The notes: generated by a model not told the origin, from the sequence alone. A stretch of DNA of 64,000 nucleotides from Roseibium aggregatum (GCF_014692675.1 NZ_JABFCZ010000020.1:1-64000); one strand, 5' to 3'. Shown: positions 24,505 to 33,922, counted from the stretch's first letter. A program made the numbers and translations.

Positions 24505-25902
24505 ATGACTGCCGGCGGCATCTCAAGGGAACCACCGTCGCGCATCGACGCGGAAGCCGAAGTCGTTATTATCGGCGCCAGCGCCTGCGGTCTGGTCGCA
24601 GCCCTTCGGGCGAAAGGCGCCGGATCCGATGTCCTCGTCCTTGAACGCGACGCCTCCCCGTCCGGCTCGACCTCCATGTCCTCCGGTTTCGTGCCCGCAC
24701 CCGCTACCCGGTTCCAGCGCGCCATCGGCGTAGCAGATGACAGCCCGGCGCTGTTCGAAACCGACCTTCTCGCCAAGTCCAAGGGCAAGTCCGACAAGCA
24801 CCTTGCCCGGCTCGCCAGCCGCACCATCGGCCCGGCCCTGGAATGGCTCGCCGACGCGCACGGCCTCGACTGGATCGTGCTCGACGACTTCCTTTATCCC
24901 GGCCATTCCCGCCACCGCATGCATGCGGTTCCGGAAAAAACCGGTGCTGCCCTGCTCGCCCGCCTGCTGGCCGCGGCGGAACAGGCGGACATCCCAGTGG
25001 CGACCGACGCACCGGTGACAAGGCTCTATGCGGACACGGACAACCGCATCACCGCCGTCGAAATCTCGCGCCCCGACGGGCAGACCGAGATCCTGGGCTG
25101 CAAGGCGCTGATCCTTGCCTGCAACGGCTATGGCGGCAACCGGGAGCTGGTCGCCCGGCACATCCCGGAAATCGCCGGGGGCATGTACTACGGCCACGAG
25201 GGCAACAAGGGCGATGCACTCCTGTGGGGCGAAGCGCTCGGCGCGGAGCTGAAGCATCTTTCAGGCTATCAGGGCCACGGCTCGCTTGCCCATCCGCACG
25301 GCATCCTGATCTCCTGGGCGCTGATGATGGAAGGCGGCATCCAGGTGAACACGGAAGGCCGTCGCTTTTCCAACGAGCACGGCGGCTATTCCGAACAGGC
25401 CGTCCATGTGCTCGGCCAGTCGGACGGCATCGCCTGGGACATCTACGATGCCCGCATCCACGCATTTGCATTGGGTTTCCCGGACTACGTGGAAGCGGTC
25501 AAGGCCGGCGCGATCCGCGAAGCTTCGGATGTCGCGGACCTAGCAAAGGTGACCGGACTGCCGGAGGCCGTACTCGCGGAAACGCTGTGCGATATTGCCG
25601 GGTATCAGGCCGGGAGGGCGCAGGATCCGTTCGGCCGGGACTTTACCGGCAAGCCCGGCCTTGCCCCGCCCTATTACGCGGTCAGGGTGACCGGCGCCCT
25701 GTTCCATACCCAGGGCGGTCTGATGATCGACGACGAGGCCCGCGTTCTCGACCGTGCAGGAAATCCGTTCCCGAACCTTTTCGCCGGCGGCGGAGCGGCC
25801 TGCGGCGTTTCCGGACCGGACGTCTCCGGCTATCTCTCCGGCAACGGCCTGCTCACCGCCATCGCTTTCGGTTATCTCGCAGGCAGCTTCTGCCGCGCCT
25901 GA
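24505..25902 (+). CDS. FAD-dependent oxidoreductase, fumarate reductase/3-ketosteroid dehydrogenase-like
   Basis: A 465-residue flavoprotein of the FAD-binding_2 group. The N-terminal dinucleotide fold is VVIIGASACGLVAALRAK. The C-terminal FAD segment is NLFAGGGAACGVSGPDVSGYLSGNG, as in flavocytochrome fumarate reductases, tricarballylate dehydrogenase (TcuA) and ketosteroid dehydrogenases. Such enzymes add or remove hydrogen across a C-C double bond next to a carboxyl or keto group. It ends the plus-strand operon, one base after the hydrolase gene, and could saturate or desaturate a dicarboxylate feeding the hydratase. No haem motif or transmembrane segment is visible. Confidence 0.82.
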   Translation: MTAGGISREPPSRIDAEAEVVIIGASACGLVAALRAKGAGSDVLVLERDASPSGSTSMSSGFVPAPATRFQRAIGVADDSPALFETDLLAKSKGKSDKHLARLASRTIGPALEWLADAHGLDWIVLDDFLYPGHSRHRMHAVPEKTGAALLARLLAAAEQADIPVATDAPVTRLYADTDNRITAVEISRPDGQTEILGCKALILACNGYGGNRELVARHIPEIAGGMYYGHEGNKGDALLWGEALGAELKHLSGYQGHGSLAHPHGILISWALMMEGGIQVNTEGRRFSNEHGGYSEQAVHVLGQSDGIAWDIYDARIHAFALGFPDYVEAVKAGAIREASDVADLAKVTGLPEAVLAETLCDIAGYQAGRAQDPFGRDFTGKPGLAPPYYAVRVTGALFHTQGGLMIDDEARVLDRAGNPFPNLFAGGGAACGVSGPDVSGYLSGNGLLTAIAFGYLAGSFCRA

Positions 25903-25921
25903 ACCGGACTGAATAAAGAAA

Positions 25922-25951
25922 AAGGCGAAGCCGTTTCCGCGGCTTCGCCTT
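25922..25951. terminator. Bidirectional terminator between converging operons
   Basis: AAGGCGAAGCCG (25922-25933) and CGGCTTCGCCTT (25940-25951) form a perfect 12-bp stem with loop TTTCCG. On the minus strand the stem is followed by TTTTTCTTTATT; on the plus strand by GTTTCGTTT. It ends both the plus-strand Liv/Dmd/Hyu operon and the minus-strand TRAP/NicX operon. Confidence 0.9.
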
Positions 25952-25978
25952 GTTTCGTTTATCGCTGCCTGAGCCTCG

Positions 25979-27295
25979 CTAACGCCCCATCAGGGATGGC
26001 AGCAGATAGGTGATCGAGGGCACCAGGATCAAGAGGGTCAGCCGGATGATATCCGCGACCCAGAACGGACCGACGCCCTTGAAGATCGTGCCTGTCTTCA
26101 CGTCCGGCAGCACGCCGCGCAGCACGAAGACGTTGAGGCCGACCGGAGGCGTGATCAGGCTGATTTCCGTGACCACCACCACAACGATCCCGAACCAGAT
26201 CAGCACCATCTGCGGCGGCACGCCCGGGAAGACCAGTTCCGAGATCAGCGGATAGAAGACCGGCACGGTCAAGAGGATCATGGACAGGCTTTCCAGGATG
26301 CAGCCGAGCACCAGGTAGACGGCCATGATCAGCAGCATCACGCCGAACGGCGGCAGGTTGGACTGGGCCACCCAGTCGGTCAGGATGCTCGGCAGGTCGG
26401 CGTAGTTGATGAAGTTGGAAAAGATCAGGGCGCCGATCAGCACGCTGAAGATCATCGCCGTGGAGCGCACACTCTGCAGCAGCACGTCGAACAGGACCGG
26501 CCACGTCAGCTTCCGCCGCGCCAGGGCGAACAAGAACGCGCCGGAGGCGCCGATGCCGGCGGCTTCCGTCGGCGTGAAGATGCCGCCGTAGATCCCGCCC
26601 ATCACCAAGAGGAAGAGCAGCATCACGCCCCAGACGCCGCGCAGCGCCCTGAAGCGTTCGTTCCAGGGCATACGTTCGCCGGGAGGCCCGGCTTCCGGCT
26701 TGAGCCAGATCGTCGCCCGCACGGCACCCAGATAGAACAGGATACCGAGCATGCCCGGCAGGATGCCTGCCATGAACAGCTGGCCGATGTCCTGCTCGGT
26801 CATGATACCGTAGAGAACGAGAATGACGCTCGGCGGGATCAGGATGCCGAGCGTGCCGCCGGCGGCAATCGAACCGGCCGCAAGGCTGTCGGAATAGCCA
26901 TACTTGCGCATGGACGGCATGGAGACCTTCGCCATGGTCGCGGCCGTGGCAAGGCTCGAGCCGCAAACCGCGCTGAAGCCGCCGCAGGCAACCACGGTTG
27001 CCATGGCCAGCCCGCCCTTGCGGTGACCGAGAAAGGCATTGGCCGCCATGTAGAGTTCATCTGAAAGGCCGGCCCGGGTCACGAAGTTGCCCATCAGGAT
27101 GAACAGGGGCACCACGGACAGGTCATAGGCAAGGCCCGTCTCGTAGGTCACCGACGAGATCATGGCCAGGGCCGCGTTCCAGTTGACCAGATAGGCAAAA
27201 CCGACCGTCCCCACCAGGCCCATGGCGAAGGCGATGGGCAGGCGCAAGAGGATCAGGACAAGGAGAACGGCAAAGCCGACGAGCGATTCCTGCAC
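25979..27295 (-). CDS. dctM: TRAP transporter large permease, DctM
   Basis: A 438-residue inner-membrane protein with about 12 hydrophobic segments, the size and pattern of DctM/SiaM. Family stretches are VVPLFILMGNFVTRAGLS, AGGTLGILIPPSVILVLYG and TPPVGLNVFVLRGV. It is the Na+-coupled translocating subunit of a tripartite ATP-independent periplasmic transporter for organic acids. It is last in the minus-strand operon and 64 bases after dctQ. Confidence 0.93.
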   Translation of the reverse strand: MQESLVGFAVLLVLILLRLPIAFAMGLVGTVGFAYLVNWNAALAMISSVTYETGLAYDLSVVPLFILMGNFVTRAGLSDELYMAANAFLGHRKGGLAMATVVACGGFSAVCGSSLATAATMAKVSMPSMRKYGYSDSLAAGSIAAGGTLGILIPPSVILVLYGIMTEQDIGQLFMAGILPGMLGILFYLGAVRATIWLKPEAGPPGERMPWNERFRALRGVWGVMLLFLLVMGGIYGGIFTPTEAAGIGASGAFLFALARRKLTWPVLFDVLLQSVRSTAMIFSVLIGALIFSNFINYADLPSILTDWVAQSNLPPFGVMLLIMAVYLVLGCILESLSMILLTVPVFYPLISELVFPGVPPQMVLIWFGIVVVVVTEISLITPPVGLNVFVLRGVLPDVKTGTIFKGVGPFWVADIIRLTLLILVPSITYLLPSLMGR

Positions 27296-27359
27296 GGGGG
27301 TACCTTGTTCGTTGAAGTGTTTGTTTCAGACCGCATCGGCCATCAACGGCCGGCTGCCG

Positions 27360-27890
27360 TCAATTCGTGCCAGAAGCCTGGACTTTGCGCGCGCCGAAGA
27401 TCTGTTGAAATGCCAGAACCACAAGCACCAGACAGGTGAGAGCGGCGGTTGCGCACATGAAGAAAGTCACCGGATAGACCGGAATATGGAGAACCGCGGT
27501 TTCGTCGCCGTAGTCCAGCTGTTCCAGCGCCTTGAACCACATCTCGCGGCTCAGAACACCGGTCATGAACGCGCAAACGAGACTGATCACGCCTTCGCGA
27601 AAACGCTCCAGTGTCGGGGACACGCTGAATTCGATCAGATCGACGGTAATATGCTCGCCGCCAATCGTCACCAACGGCAGGCCGGCAAAGATAAGCGTCG
27701 CCAGCATGAGTTCGGTCATCTCGAAGCCGCCGGGAACCGGCGCACTGAAGATGTAGCGTCCCCAGACGTCGACGAAGGTGAGAACCATCATTGAAAACAG
27801 AAGCAAAGCGGCCAGGACACTCAGAGCCCGGGTCGTCCAGAGGACGACCCGGTCAGCTGCCTTACCGCGATGGGCGGAAGCTGTTGTCAC
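27360..27890 (-). CDS. dctQ: TRAP transporter small permease, DctQ
   Basis: A 176-residue protein with four hydrophobic segments, and the DctQ-type segment VLTFVDVWGRYIFSAPVPGG followed by ELMLATLIFAGLPLVTIGG. It partners DctM. Its start overlaps the dctP stop (ATGA), which shows coupled expression. Confidence 0.9.
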   Translation of the reverse strand: MTTASAHRGKAADRVVLWTTRALSVLAALLLFSMMVLTFVDVWGRYIFSAPVPGGFEMTELMLATLIFAGLPLVTIGGEHITVDLIEFSVSPTLERFREGVISLVCAFMTGVLSREMWFKALEQLDYGDETAVLHIPVYPVTFFMCATAALTCLVLVVLAFQQIFGARKVQASGTN

Positions 27891-28921
27891 TGTTCGGCTT
27901 CCACCTTGGCGATTTCAGCCCGCAGGTCGGCCATGACCTTGGCACCGTCGAGACCCTTTTCCGTGACCTCGGCAATCCAGGCCGCCTCGATCGGGTCGGT
28001 CTTGGCCTTGATCGCGGCAACGAAATCGTCGGAAGCGGTGGTGATTTCCACGCCATCGGCTTCCATCGTGGCGACGCCGGCCTTATCGGCATCATCCCAG
28101 CCCTTGCCGGCGATGCGGGCGAAGTTCTCGCCGGACACCTTCATGATCGCGTCCTGGTCTTCCTTGGACAGCTTGTTGAAGGAAGCCGGGTTCATCACCA
28201 GGAAGAAGCTGGTGTTGTACAGGCCGCCGGGAACGAATGTCGCGTAACGGACCAGCTTGCTCAGCTTGAACGAGGCGATGGATTCCTTCGGGAAGAACAC
28301 GCCGTCGGCAACGCCGTTGGACATCAGTTCGTAGGACTTGGAAGCCGGCTTCAGCAGGCTGGTCACGCCGAGTGCCTGGGTGACGTCGTTGACGACACCG
28401 CCGCCGACGCGGATCTTCAGACCGTCGAGGTCGGACAGCTGGTTGACCGGACGCACGGCGTTGAACATTTCGCCCGGACCGTGGGTAAACACGCCCAGGA
28501 CAACCGTGCCCTTATGCTCGTCGAACTTTTCCAGGTACTTCTTGTAGATGCGCCAGTAGGCCACCGAAGAGGCCGTTGCGCTGTCGCCCAGGAACGGCAT
28601 TTCCACCGCCTTGGTCATCAGGAAGCGGCCCGGCTGGTAACCGTGCACGCCGTAGCTGATGTCGGCCAGGCCGTCCTTGGCGATGTCGAAGTGTGCCGGG
28701 GGCTTGCCCATGGCTTTCGGCAGGATCTTGATCTTGACGTTGCCGTTGGTCGCTTTTTCCACTTCGGCGATCCACGGCTCGATCATGTGCTCGACGATCG
28801 GGTGTTTCGGCGGCAGCCAGGACGACAGCGTCAGGGTCGTCTCGGCACTCGCGGCACCGGAAAGGCTCATCGCTCCCAGAGCGACCGCACCCAGCGCCAG
28901 ATATTTCAACTTAGCAAACAT
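27887..28921 (-). CDS. dctP: TRAP transporter substrate-binding protein, DctP
   Basis: A 344-residue periplasmic binding protein of the DctP family. Residues 1 to about 26 form a Sec signal peptide (YLALGAVALGAMSLSGAASA). The mature protein has TLTLSSWLPPKHPIVEHMI, GVFTHGPGEMFNAVRPVN and LKIRVGGGVVNDVTQALG, which includes the conserved Arg that salt-bridges the substrate carboxylate. The ligand is therefore probably a carboxylate. GGAGGAGGTTG precedes the start. The 171-base gap to the CoA ligase gene may hold an internal promoter; I see no hairpin there. Confidence 0.92.
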   Translation of the reverse strand: MFAKLKYLALGAVALGAMSLSGAASAETTLTLSSWLPPKHPIVEHMIEPWIAEVEKATNGNVKIKILPKAMGKPPAHFDIAKDGLADISYGVHGYQPGRFLMTKAVEMPFLGDSATASSVAYWRIYKKYLEKFDEHKGTVVLGVFTHGPGEMFNAVRPVNQLSDLDGLKIRVGGGVVNDVTQALGVTSLLKPASKSYELMSNGVADGVFFPKESIASFKLSKLVRYATFVPGGLYNTSFFLVMNPASFNKLSKEDQDAIMKVSGENFARIAGKGWDDADKAGVATMEADGVEITTASDDFVAAIKAKTDPIEAAWIAEVTEKGLDGAKVMADLRAEIAKVEAEQ

Positions 28922-29092
28922 TCAACCTCCTCCTGCCGTTTGTTCGGCATCGTTGGGATTTAAAACCCGATTTTCGTCGGACTTCCAGATCTGCGCCCCG
29001 CAAGCCAAATCCTGTCAGACAAACCTCCTCGTTCCCAGATAAACTAAGTGCCTTTTGGTTTCATTTGCAACCTTTTTTGCGGGATACTTGGC

Positions 29093-30619
29093 TTATTTAA
29101 CAAGGTAACTATCGTTAACGTGCGTCCGGAGAGCGAATTTCTGGATCTTGCCCATGACATTCGTCGGCATGGCATCGATGAACACCACATCCTTGGGATG
29201 TTTGAACCTTGCCAACACACCGTTAAAGCGATCGAGAATGGTCTGCTTGTCGATGCTTGCCCCCTCGGTGCGCACCACCACGGCGACCGGAACCTGGCCC
29301 CATTTTTCGTCGTCGCGGCCGACGACGGCCGCCTGTTTTACTTCCGCCATCCCGTTCAGAACCACCTCCAGCTCGGCCGGGTAGATGTTCTCGCCCCCGG
29401 AGATCACCACGTCCTTCTTGCGGTCGTTGATGAAGTAATAGCCGTTTTCCTCACGGTAGCCGATATCGCCGGTGAAAAACCAGCCGTCGCGCAGGGATTG
29501 TTCCGTCGCCGCCTCGTTGCCCCAGTATTCGTACATCACGCTGGGTCCGCGAACGAGGATCTCCCCGGACGTGCCCGCCGGCACATCTCTCCCGGCCTCA
29601 TCCACAACGCGGATTTCGCAATGAAGGGCCGGCTTGCCGGTCGAACCGACAGTCTCAAACGCGTCCTCTGCCCTCTGGTAGATCGCAATCGGACAGGTTT
29701 CCGTGGAACCGTACACCTGCAGGACCGGGATGCCGCGCGCATGGATCGCCTCGATCAGCGGCACGGGCACGTAGGAAGAGCCGGTACTCACCGACCGAAG
29801 GCTTGAAATATCCGCCTCCGGCCACTCGGGCAGGGAAAGAACCGCGTCAATGGTGGCCGGAACCAGGACGATCAGGCTCGGCCGCCTGGAGACGATGTCC
29901 GACAGGACCGCGCGCGGATCGAACTTCCGGTGCAGCGTCACCGTGGCGCCGGCATAAAGCGCCGGTGTGGTCTGGATGTTGAGCCCGCCCACATGGAACA
30001 TCGGCAGGGCCGTCAGAACGTGGTCCGCCGCCGTCAGCCCGTGCATGTGCAGGCTGTTCAGCGCGTTCCACTGCACGGCTTCCTGGGTCAGCACCGCGCC
30101 CTTTGGATGGCCGGTGGTGCCCGACGTATAGACGAGCAGCAGCGGCGTCTTCAGATCCACATGGGGGTTGCGGTCGTCGCCTTCAGCCGTTGCCAGGGCC
30201 ACTGCCAGCGGTTGCCATCCCTCTCCCTCGAAGCCACAGGAGACGAAGTCGCAATCGGGCAGCTCAGCCCGCATGCTTTTCGCATGCTCCCGAAATTCCG
30301 CCTCGCAGAACAGCGCCTTGGCATGGGCATCCTTCAGGATGAACACATGCTCGGGCGCCGCCAGCCGCCAGTTGAGCGGGATGAACAGCGCGCCGAGCCG
30401 GGCGCAGGCGAACATCAGCGCCAGGAACTCCGGACTGTTGAGCCCGAGATAGGCCACCCGGTCGCCACGGCCGATGCCGTAGACGCCCTTGAGCGCCCGG
30501 GCATGGCCATGGATCATCGCGGCGAAGTCGCCGTAGCTGATGGCACGGCCCTCATAGTGGAGGGCCGTCTTGTCCGGCGTGAAATCGGCGTGCCGGTCAA
30601 TCCAGGCGGAAAGCTCCAT
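29093..30619 (-). CDS. AMP-forming acyl/aryl-CoA ligase
   Basis: A 508-residue ANL-superfamily ligase. The P-loop is LLVYTSGTTGHPKGAVLTQ, then VYGSTETCPIA, GWFFTGDIGYREENGYYFINDRKKD (split by the usual hinge) and the C-terminal catalytic lysine in NVMGKIQKFALR. It activates a carboxylic acid to its CoA thioester with ATP. The ATG at 30619 overlaps the TGA of the acyl-CoA-dehydrogenase-fold gene, so a CoA-bound aromatic or heteroaromatic acid may be the real substrate of that flavoprotein. The specific acid is not deducible. Confidence 0.88.
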   Translation of the reverse strand: MELSAWIDRHADFTPDKTALHYEGRAISYGDFAAMIHGHARALKGVYGIGRGDRVAYLGLNSPEFLALMFACARLGALFIPLNWRLAAPEHVFILKDAHAKALFCEAEFREHAKSMRAELPDCDFVSCGFEGEGWQPLAVALATAEGDDRNPHVDLKTPLLLVYTSGTTGHPKGAVLTQEAVQWNALNSLHMHGLTAADHVLTALPMFHVGGLNIQTTPALYAGATVTLHRKFDPRAVLSDIVSRRPSLIVLVPATIDAVLSLPEWPEADISSLRSVSTGSSYVPVPLIEAIHARGIPVLQVYGSTETCPIAIYQRAEDAFETVGSTGKPALHCEIRVVDEAGRDVPAGTSGEILVRGPSVMYEYWGNEAATEQSLRDGWFFTGDIGYREENGYYFINDRKKDVVISGGENIYPAELEVVLNGMAEVKQAAVVGRDDEKWGQVPVAVVVRTEGASIDKQTILDRFNGVLARFKHPKDVVFIDAMPTNVMGKIQKFALRTHVNDSYLVK

Positions 30620-31875
30620 CAGTCGTCGCTCTCACCCTTTTCGTAAAGCGCCTCGCGGCCGATACGGTCGACGCACAGTTCCGCCGTCCAGGGCAGCATC
30701 AGCGAACCGCAGCGGCTGTCGCGGTAAAGCCGTTCCAGCGGCAGGCTCTTCAGCATGGACTGGCCGCCGCAGGTGCGGATGGCAAGCTGGCACAGTTCGT
30801 TGGCGTTTTCCATCACCGTGTGCTGCGCCGCATAGGCCCGAAGCACCTGTTCCTTGGTCGGGTTGGGGCGGGCTTCGCTGATCACCTGGAACCACAGCGC
30901 CTTGGTCATTTCCAGCATGATGCGCATGTCGGCGACCGCGTGCTGCTTGGTCGGGTACATGCGCCGCTTGACCGGCGGCATGCCCGGGATCTCGCCGCGC
31001 AGATACTGCACGGTGAAATCGTAGGCCGCCTGGGCGATCCCCATGTAGGTCGGCGTCAGGGTCATGAACATGTGCGGCCAGGAGGTCGCCGCCTCGAAAT
31101 AGACGCCCTTGGGCATCAGCGAGGCATCGTCCGGAACGAACACGTCCTTGAACAGCAGGTTGCGCGAGACCGTGCCGCGCATGCCGAGCGGGTCCCAGTC
31201 GCCGTAGACCTCAACACCTTCCGCATTCGCCGGCACAGCCACATACATGGTGTCCTTGCGGCTCAGCTTTTCCTTCTTCTCCGTGCACAGCACGCCATAA
31301 TAGTCGGCTGAGCCGGAGAGCGAGGCAAAGATCTTCTTGCCGTTGATCAGCCAGCCGCCGTCGACGCGGGTCGCCGTGGTGCCGAACGGCTGGAAGCCGG
31401 CCGCCGCAGCTCCGCCCTCGGAGAACGGTTGCGCATAGATCTTGCCTTCCTTGACGATGCGCTCGTAATGCACCGCCCGGTTCTTTTCATGCTCGGCGCG
31501 CTGCTCGTCGGTCATGGTCAGGTCGTCGGCCAGTGGCCCGGTCCACAGGCACGAGCACACATGCATGTTCCAGGTCAGCGACGTGGTGCCGCAGAACCGG
31601 CCGATTTCGGCGGCCGTCATCATGTAGGTCTTGTAGTCGGCGCCGAAGCCGCCGTGTTCTTCCGGGACACAGATGCCGAGCAGGCCGACCTCGTGCATGT
31701 CCTTGTAGTTTTCCATCGGGAAGATCGCTTCCCGGTCCCACTTGTCGGCGCGCGGTGCGAATTTCTCTTCGCCGATCTTGCGCGCAAGGGCGGTCAGCTT
31801 CTTCTGCTTGTCGGTCAGCCGGAAGGCCTCGGGGTCGAAAATCGGAGCGTAACGCTCGTTATCGGATACGGACAT
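30619..31875 (-). CDS. Acyl-CoA dehydrogenase-fold flavoprotein lacking the catalytic Glu; candidate monooxygenase
   Basis: A 418-residue acyl-CoA-dehydrogenase-fold protein. The N-terminal helical domain, central FAD segment (AQPFSEGGAAAAGFQPFGTT) and C-terminal helices are recognisable. In MCAD-type enzymes the base Glu376 lies ten residues after the Tyr of YRD. Here YRDSRCGSLMLPWTAEL puts L394 at that place, followed by P-W. Loss of the base argues against ordinary dehydrogenation. Group D flavin monooxygenases (HpaA/C2, DszC types) share the fold and need a separate flavin reductase, which is encoded just beyond the divergent promoter at 33923. I infer a two-component monooxygenase; an unusual dehydrogenase with its base elsewhere is the alternative. 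Confidence 0.75.
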   Translation of the reverse strand: MSVSDNERYAPIFDPEAFRLTDKQKKLTALARKIGEEKFAPRADKWDREAIFPMENYKDMHEVGLLGICVPEEHGGFGADYKTYMMTAAEIGRFCGTTSLTWNMHVCSCLWTGPLADDLTMTDEQRAEHEKNRAVHYERIVKEGKIYAQPFSEGGAAAAGFQPFGTTATRVDGGWLINGKKIFASLSGSADYYGVLCTEKKEKLSRKDTMYVAVPANAEGVEVYGDWDPLGMRGTVSRNLLFKDVFVPDDASLMPKGVYFEAATSWPHMFMTLTPTYMGIAQAAYDFTVQYLRGEIPGMPPVKRRMYPTKQHAVADMRIMLEMTKALWFQVISEARPNPTKEQVLRAYAAQHTVMENANELCQLAIRTCGGQSMLKSLPLERLYRDSRCGSLMLPWTAELCVDRIGREALYEKGESDD

Positions 31876-31887
31876 ATCCAGCTCTCC

Positions 31888-32667
31888 TCAGACTAGATCC
31901 AAAAACTCTTCAACGGCGGCATCGAAACGCGCCGGGCATTCCATGTTGGCCAGATGTCCCGCGCCCTCGAGGCAGACATACCGGGCGCTGGGAATACGGG
32001 CGGCCATGCGCTCCATCATCGGCGCCGGCGCGTTGGTGTCCTTTTCGCCTGCCAGCAGCAGGGTCGGCACGGCGATCTGCTTGAGCGTGTCGCGCCGGTC
32101 GAAGGTCACCAGGCACTGCATGGTCGCGCGGTAGGTTTCGTTCGGCACCCGCGACATGCACTGGCGGGCAAGCGCCACTCCGTCCGGGTCGGCATCGTCA
32201 CCGATCAGTTCGGGCACCACCTCGGCGGCCACATCCGCCATGGTCTTGCCCTGATCGAGCGGACCGAGACGGGCGGCCACGAATTTCTTCTGGAAATCCC
32301 CGTCCGGACTGCCGAAGGCAGGGCTGGTGGCCGACAGCACGAGACGGCGCACGCGGTCGGGATGAGCGGCGATGAATTCCTGCGCCACCATGCCGCCGAT
32401 GGAATGGCCGACGATATCCGCCTTTTCCAGGCCGAGATGGTCCATCAGGCGCTGAAGCGCATCGGCCAGGCCTGAGAAGGTCGTGGTTTCAAGCAGCTTC
32501 GAACCGCCGTAGCCCGGCATGTCCCAGGCAATGGCGCGCCGGGTCTGACCGAAATGGTCGAGCTGGAACTTCCAGCTTGCCGCGCCGCCGCCGACGCCGT
32601 GCAGAAAGATCACCGGATCGCCGCTTCCCGCTTCTTCCCAGGTGATGGGAAAGTCCGCCGCGCTCAC
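31888..32667 (-). CDS. Alpha/beta hydrolase, N-formylmaleamate deformylase (NicD)-like
   Basis: A 259-residue alpha/beta hydrolase. The nucleophile elbow is GHSIGG (S89), the oxyanion region FLHGVGGGAASW, the acid is probably in LLLAGEKDTNAP and the His in EGAGHLAN near the C-terminus. The start is a GTG at 32667 that overlaps the stop of the NicX-like gene (GTGA). The fold alone is not specific, but being translationally coupled to a 2,5-dihydroxypyridine-dioxygenase homologue makes deformylation of the ring-cleavage product the best guess, as NicD does in Pseudomonas nicotinate degradation. Confidence 0.75.
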   Translation of the reverse strand: MSAADFPITWEEAGSGDPVIFLHGVGGGAASWKFQLDHFGQTRRAIAWDMPGYGGSKLLETTTFSGLADALQRLMDHLGLEKADIVGHSIGGMVAQEFIAAHPDRVRRLVLSATSPAFGSPDGDFQKKFVAARLGPLDQGKTMADVAAEVVPELIGDDADPDGVALARQCMSRVPNETYRATMQCLVTFDRRDTLKQIAVPTLLLAGEKDTNAPAPMMERMAARIPSARYVCLEGAGHLANMECPARFDAAVEEFLDLV

Positions 32668-33710
32668 GCCAGCTCTCCAAGCAGCTTGCCGTCCTCGATC
32701 ACCATCTTGCCGTCGAGCGCGATATCGCAATGGCCGACGGGCAGATCGAAATGGCCGAGCGTGTAGCGCTTGGCAAATTCGTTGGCGCCGGTGGAATAGA
32801 GGAAGTTGCCTGCATAGGCACGCACTTCCGTGCCGTTGGTCTCGCGCTGGTCATACATGGTAAGCGCCTCGTAGCGCGCGCCCGGGTTCATGCCCCAGCC
32901 GACATGGGACGTAGCATAGGCGTTCTTGTCGCCCCAGGCGGCAAAGTAGCGGCGCAGCAGCTCCGCATCGGTGCCCCTGCCCTCGATATCGACCACGAAA
33001 TCGTTTTCAAGCGTCAGCTTGACCGGATCCTGCAGATAGCGCTTGAAGGTGAGATTGATGTCGCCGGCGTCCAGCACCAGCGTGCCGTTGACCGTGCCCG
33101 CTCCGGGGAAACTGACCACCACGCCGCCCGGCCAGTGGGCGACGGTGCCCGGACGGTCACAATAGCCCCAGACACCGGCGGTCGGCGCATCGCGCAGGTC
33201 GACCTTCAGGTCGGTGCCGGCTTTCGAGAGGACCGTCATGTGTTCCGCCGCGCGCAGCATCTTGACCGCGGCCTTGACCTTCGGCGTCAGCGCCGGATCC
33301 GGCAGCAGCCGTTCCAGCGCGTCCGGATGTTCGTTGCTGATCATGAACAGGCGCGCGCCGTCGGAGATGATCTCCGGCAGTTCCGGCGCATGCAGCATGC
33401 CTTCCACGGTCAGATCGACGACCATGGAGCTCGCCTTGAGCGCCTTGATCACCGGACCAAGGCCGCGCACACTGTCGCTGGCGCCGGTGGAGCGGACCGG
33501 AACCGGGCTGCGCTGCGGCGGGGTCGGCAGAACCACATGGAACGGCCGCGCGCCGAGGCGTAAAAGCGCCAGTTCGGTCAGATGAACGTTGAGATCGCGA
33601 GACTGGGTTTCCGACAGGATCGCCACTTCCTCGCCTTCGGCGACCTTGCAGAATTCAAGCGCCTTGGTGAAAGTGTCGATCCACTTGCCTTCAATACGAT
33701 CCGAAAGCAT
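32664..33710 (-). CDS. 2,5-dihydroxypyridine 5,6-dioxygenase (NicX)-like ring-cleavage enzyme
   Basis: A 348-residue M29-related non-haem iron dioxygenase. Stretches shared, as I recall them, with Pseudomonas putida NicX are MTVLSKAGTDLKVDL, NGTLVLDAGDINLTFK, SHVGWGMNP and YAGNFLYSTGAN. The Fe(II) ligands of NicX (His265, His318, Asp320 there) correspond to H269 in SHVGWG and H320/D322 in LGHFDLP. NicX cleaves the pyridine ring of 2,5-dihydroxypyridine to N-formylmaleamate. The overall divergence leaves room for a substituted substrate. GGGAGG precedes the ATG at 33710. It is the first gene of the minus-strand operon. Confidence 0.85.
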   Translation of the reverse strand: MLSDRIEGKWIDTFTKALEFCKVAEGEEVAILSETQSRDLNVHLTELALLRLGARPFHVVLPTPPQRSPVPVRSTGASDSVRGLGPVIKALKASSMVVDLTVEGMLHAPELPEIISDGARLFMISNEHPDALERLLPDPALTPKVKAAVKMLRAAEHMTVLSKAGTDLKVDLRDAPTAGVWGYCDRPGTVAHWPGGVVVSFPGAGTVNGTLVLDAGDINLTFKRYLQDPVKLTLENDFVVDIEGRGTDAELLRRYFAAWGDKNAYATSHVGWGMNPGARYEALTMYDQRETNGTEVRAYAGNFLYSTGANEFAKRYTLGHFDLPVGHCDIALDGKMVIEDGKLLGELA

Positions 33711-33837
33711 CGTTCCTCCCTGCCGTCGCCCGTTGCACAATGGGCGTCACGGTTTCCCTGTTGGCCCTGGAGGACACGCAGCCATGGCGGCAATATCCTG
33801 TCTCCTCCACATTCACTGTGTAGCAAGTATTTGAAAT

Positions 33838-33853
33838 TATATCAATTGGAATA
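33838..33853. promoter_or_regulatory. Candidate MarR operator in divergent promoter region
   Basis: TATATCAATTGGAATA is a partial palindrome (TATnnCAATTGnnATA) in a markedly AT-rich stretch, in the 212-base region between the divergent NicX-like and flavin reductase genes. A MarR regulator is encoded two genes away. The site could control both directions, as NicR does for nicotinate genes, but the match is only structural. Confidence 0.35.
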
Positions 33854-33922
33854 TATTTATGCTTAAACTAATTCCGAAACCGGCCGATGGAAACGGCAGG
33901 TAGCAGAACGGGGGAACGCCTC

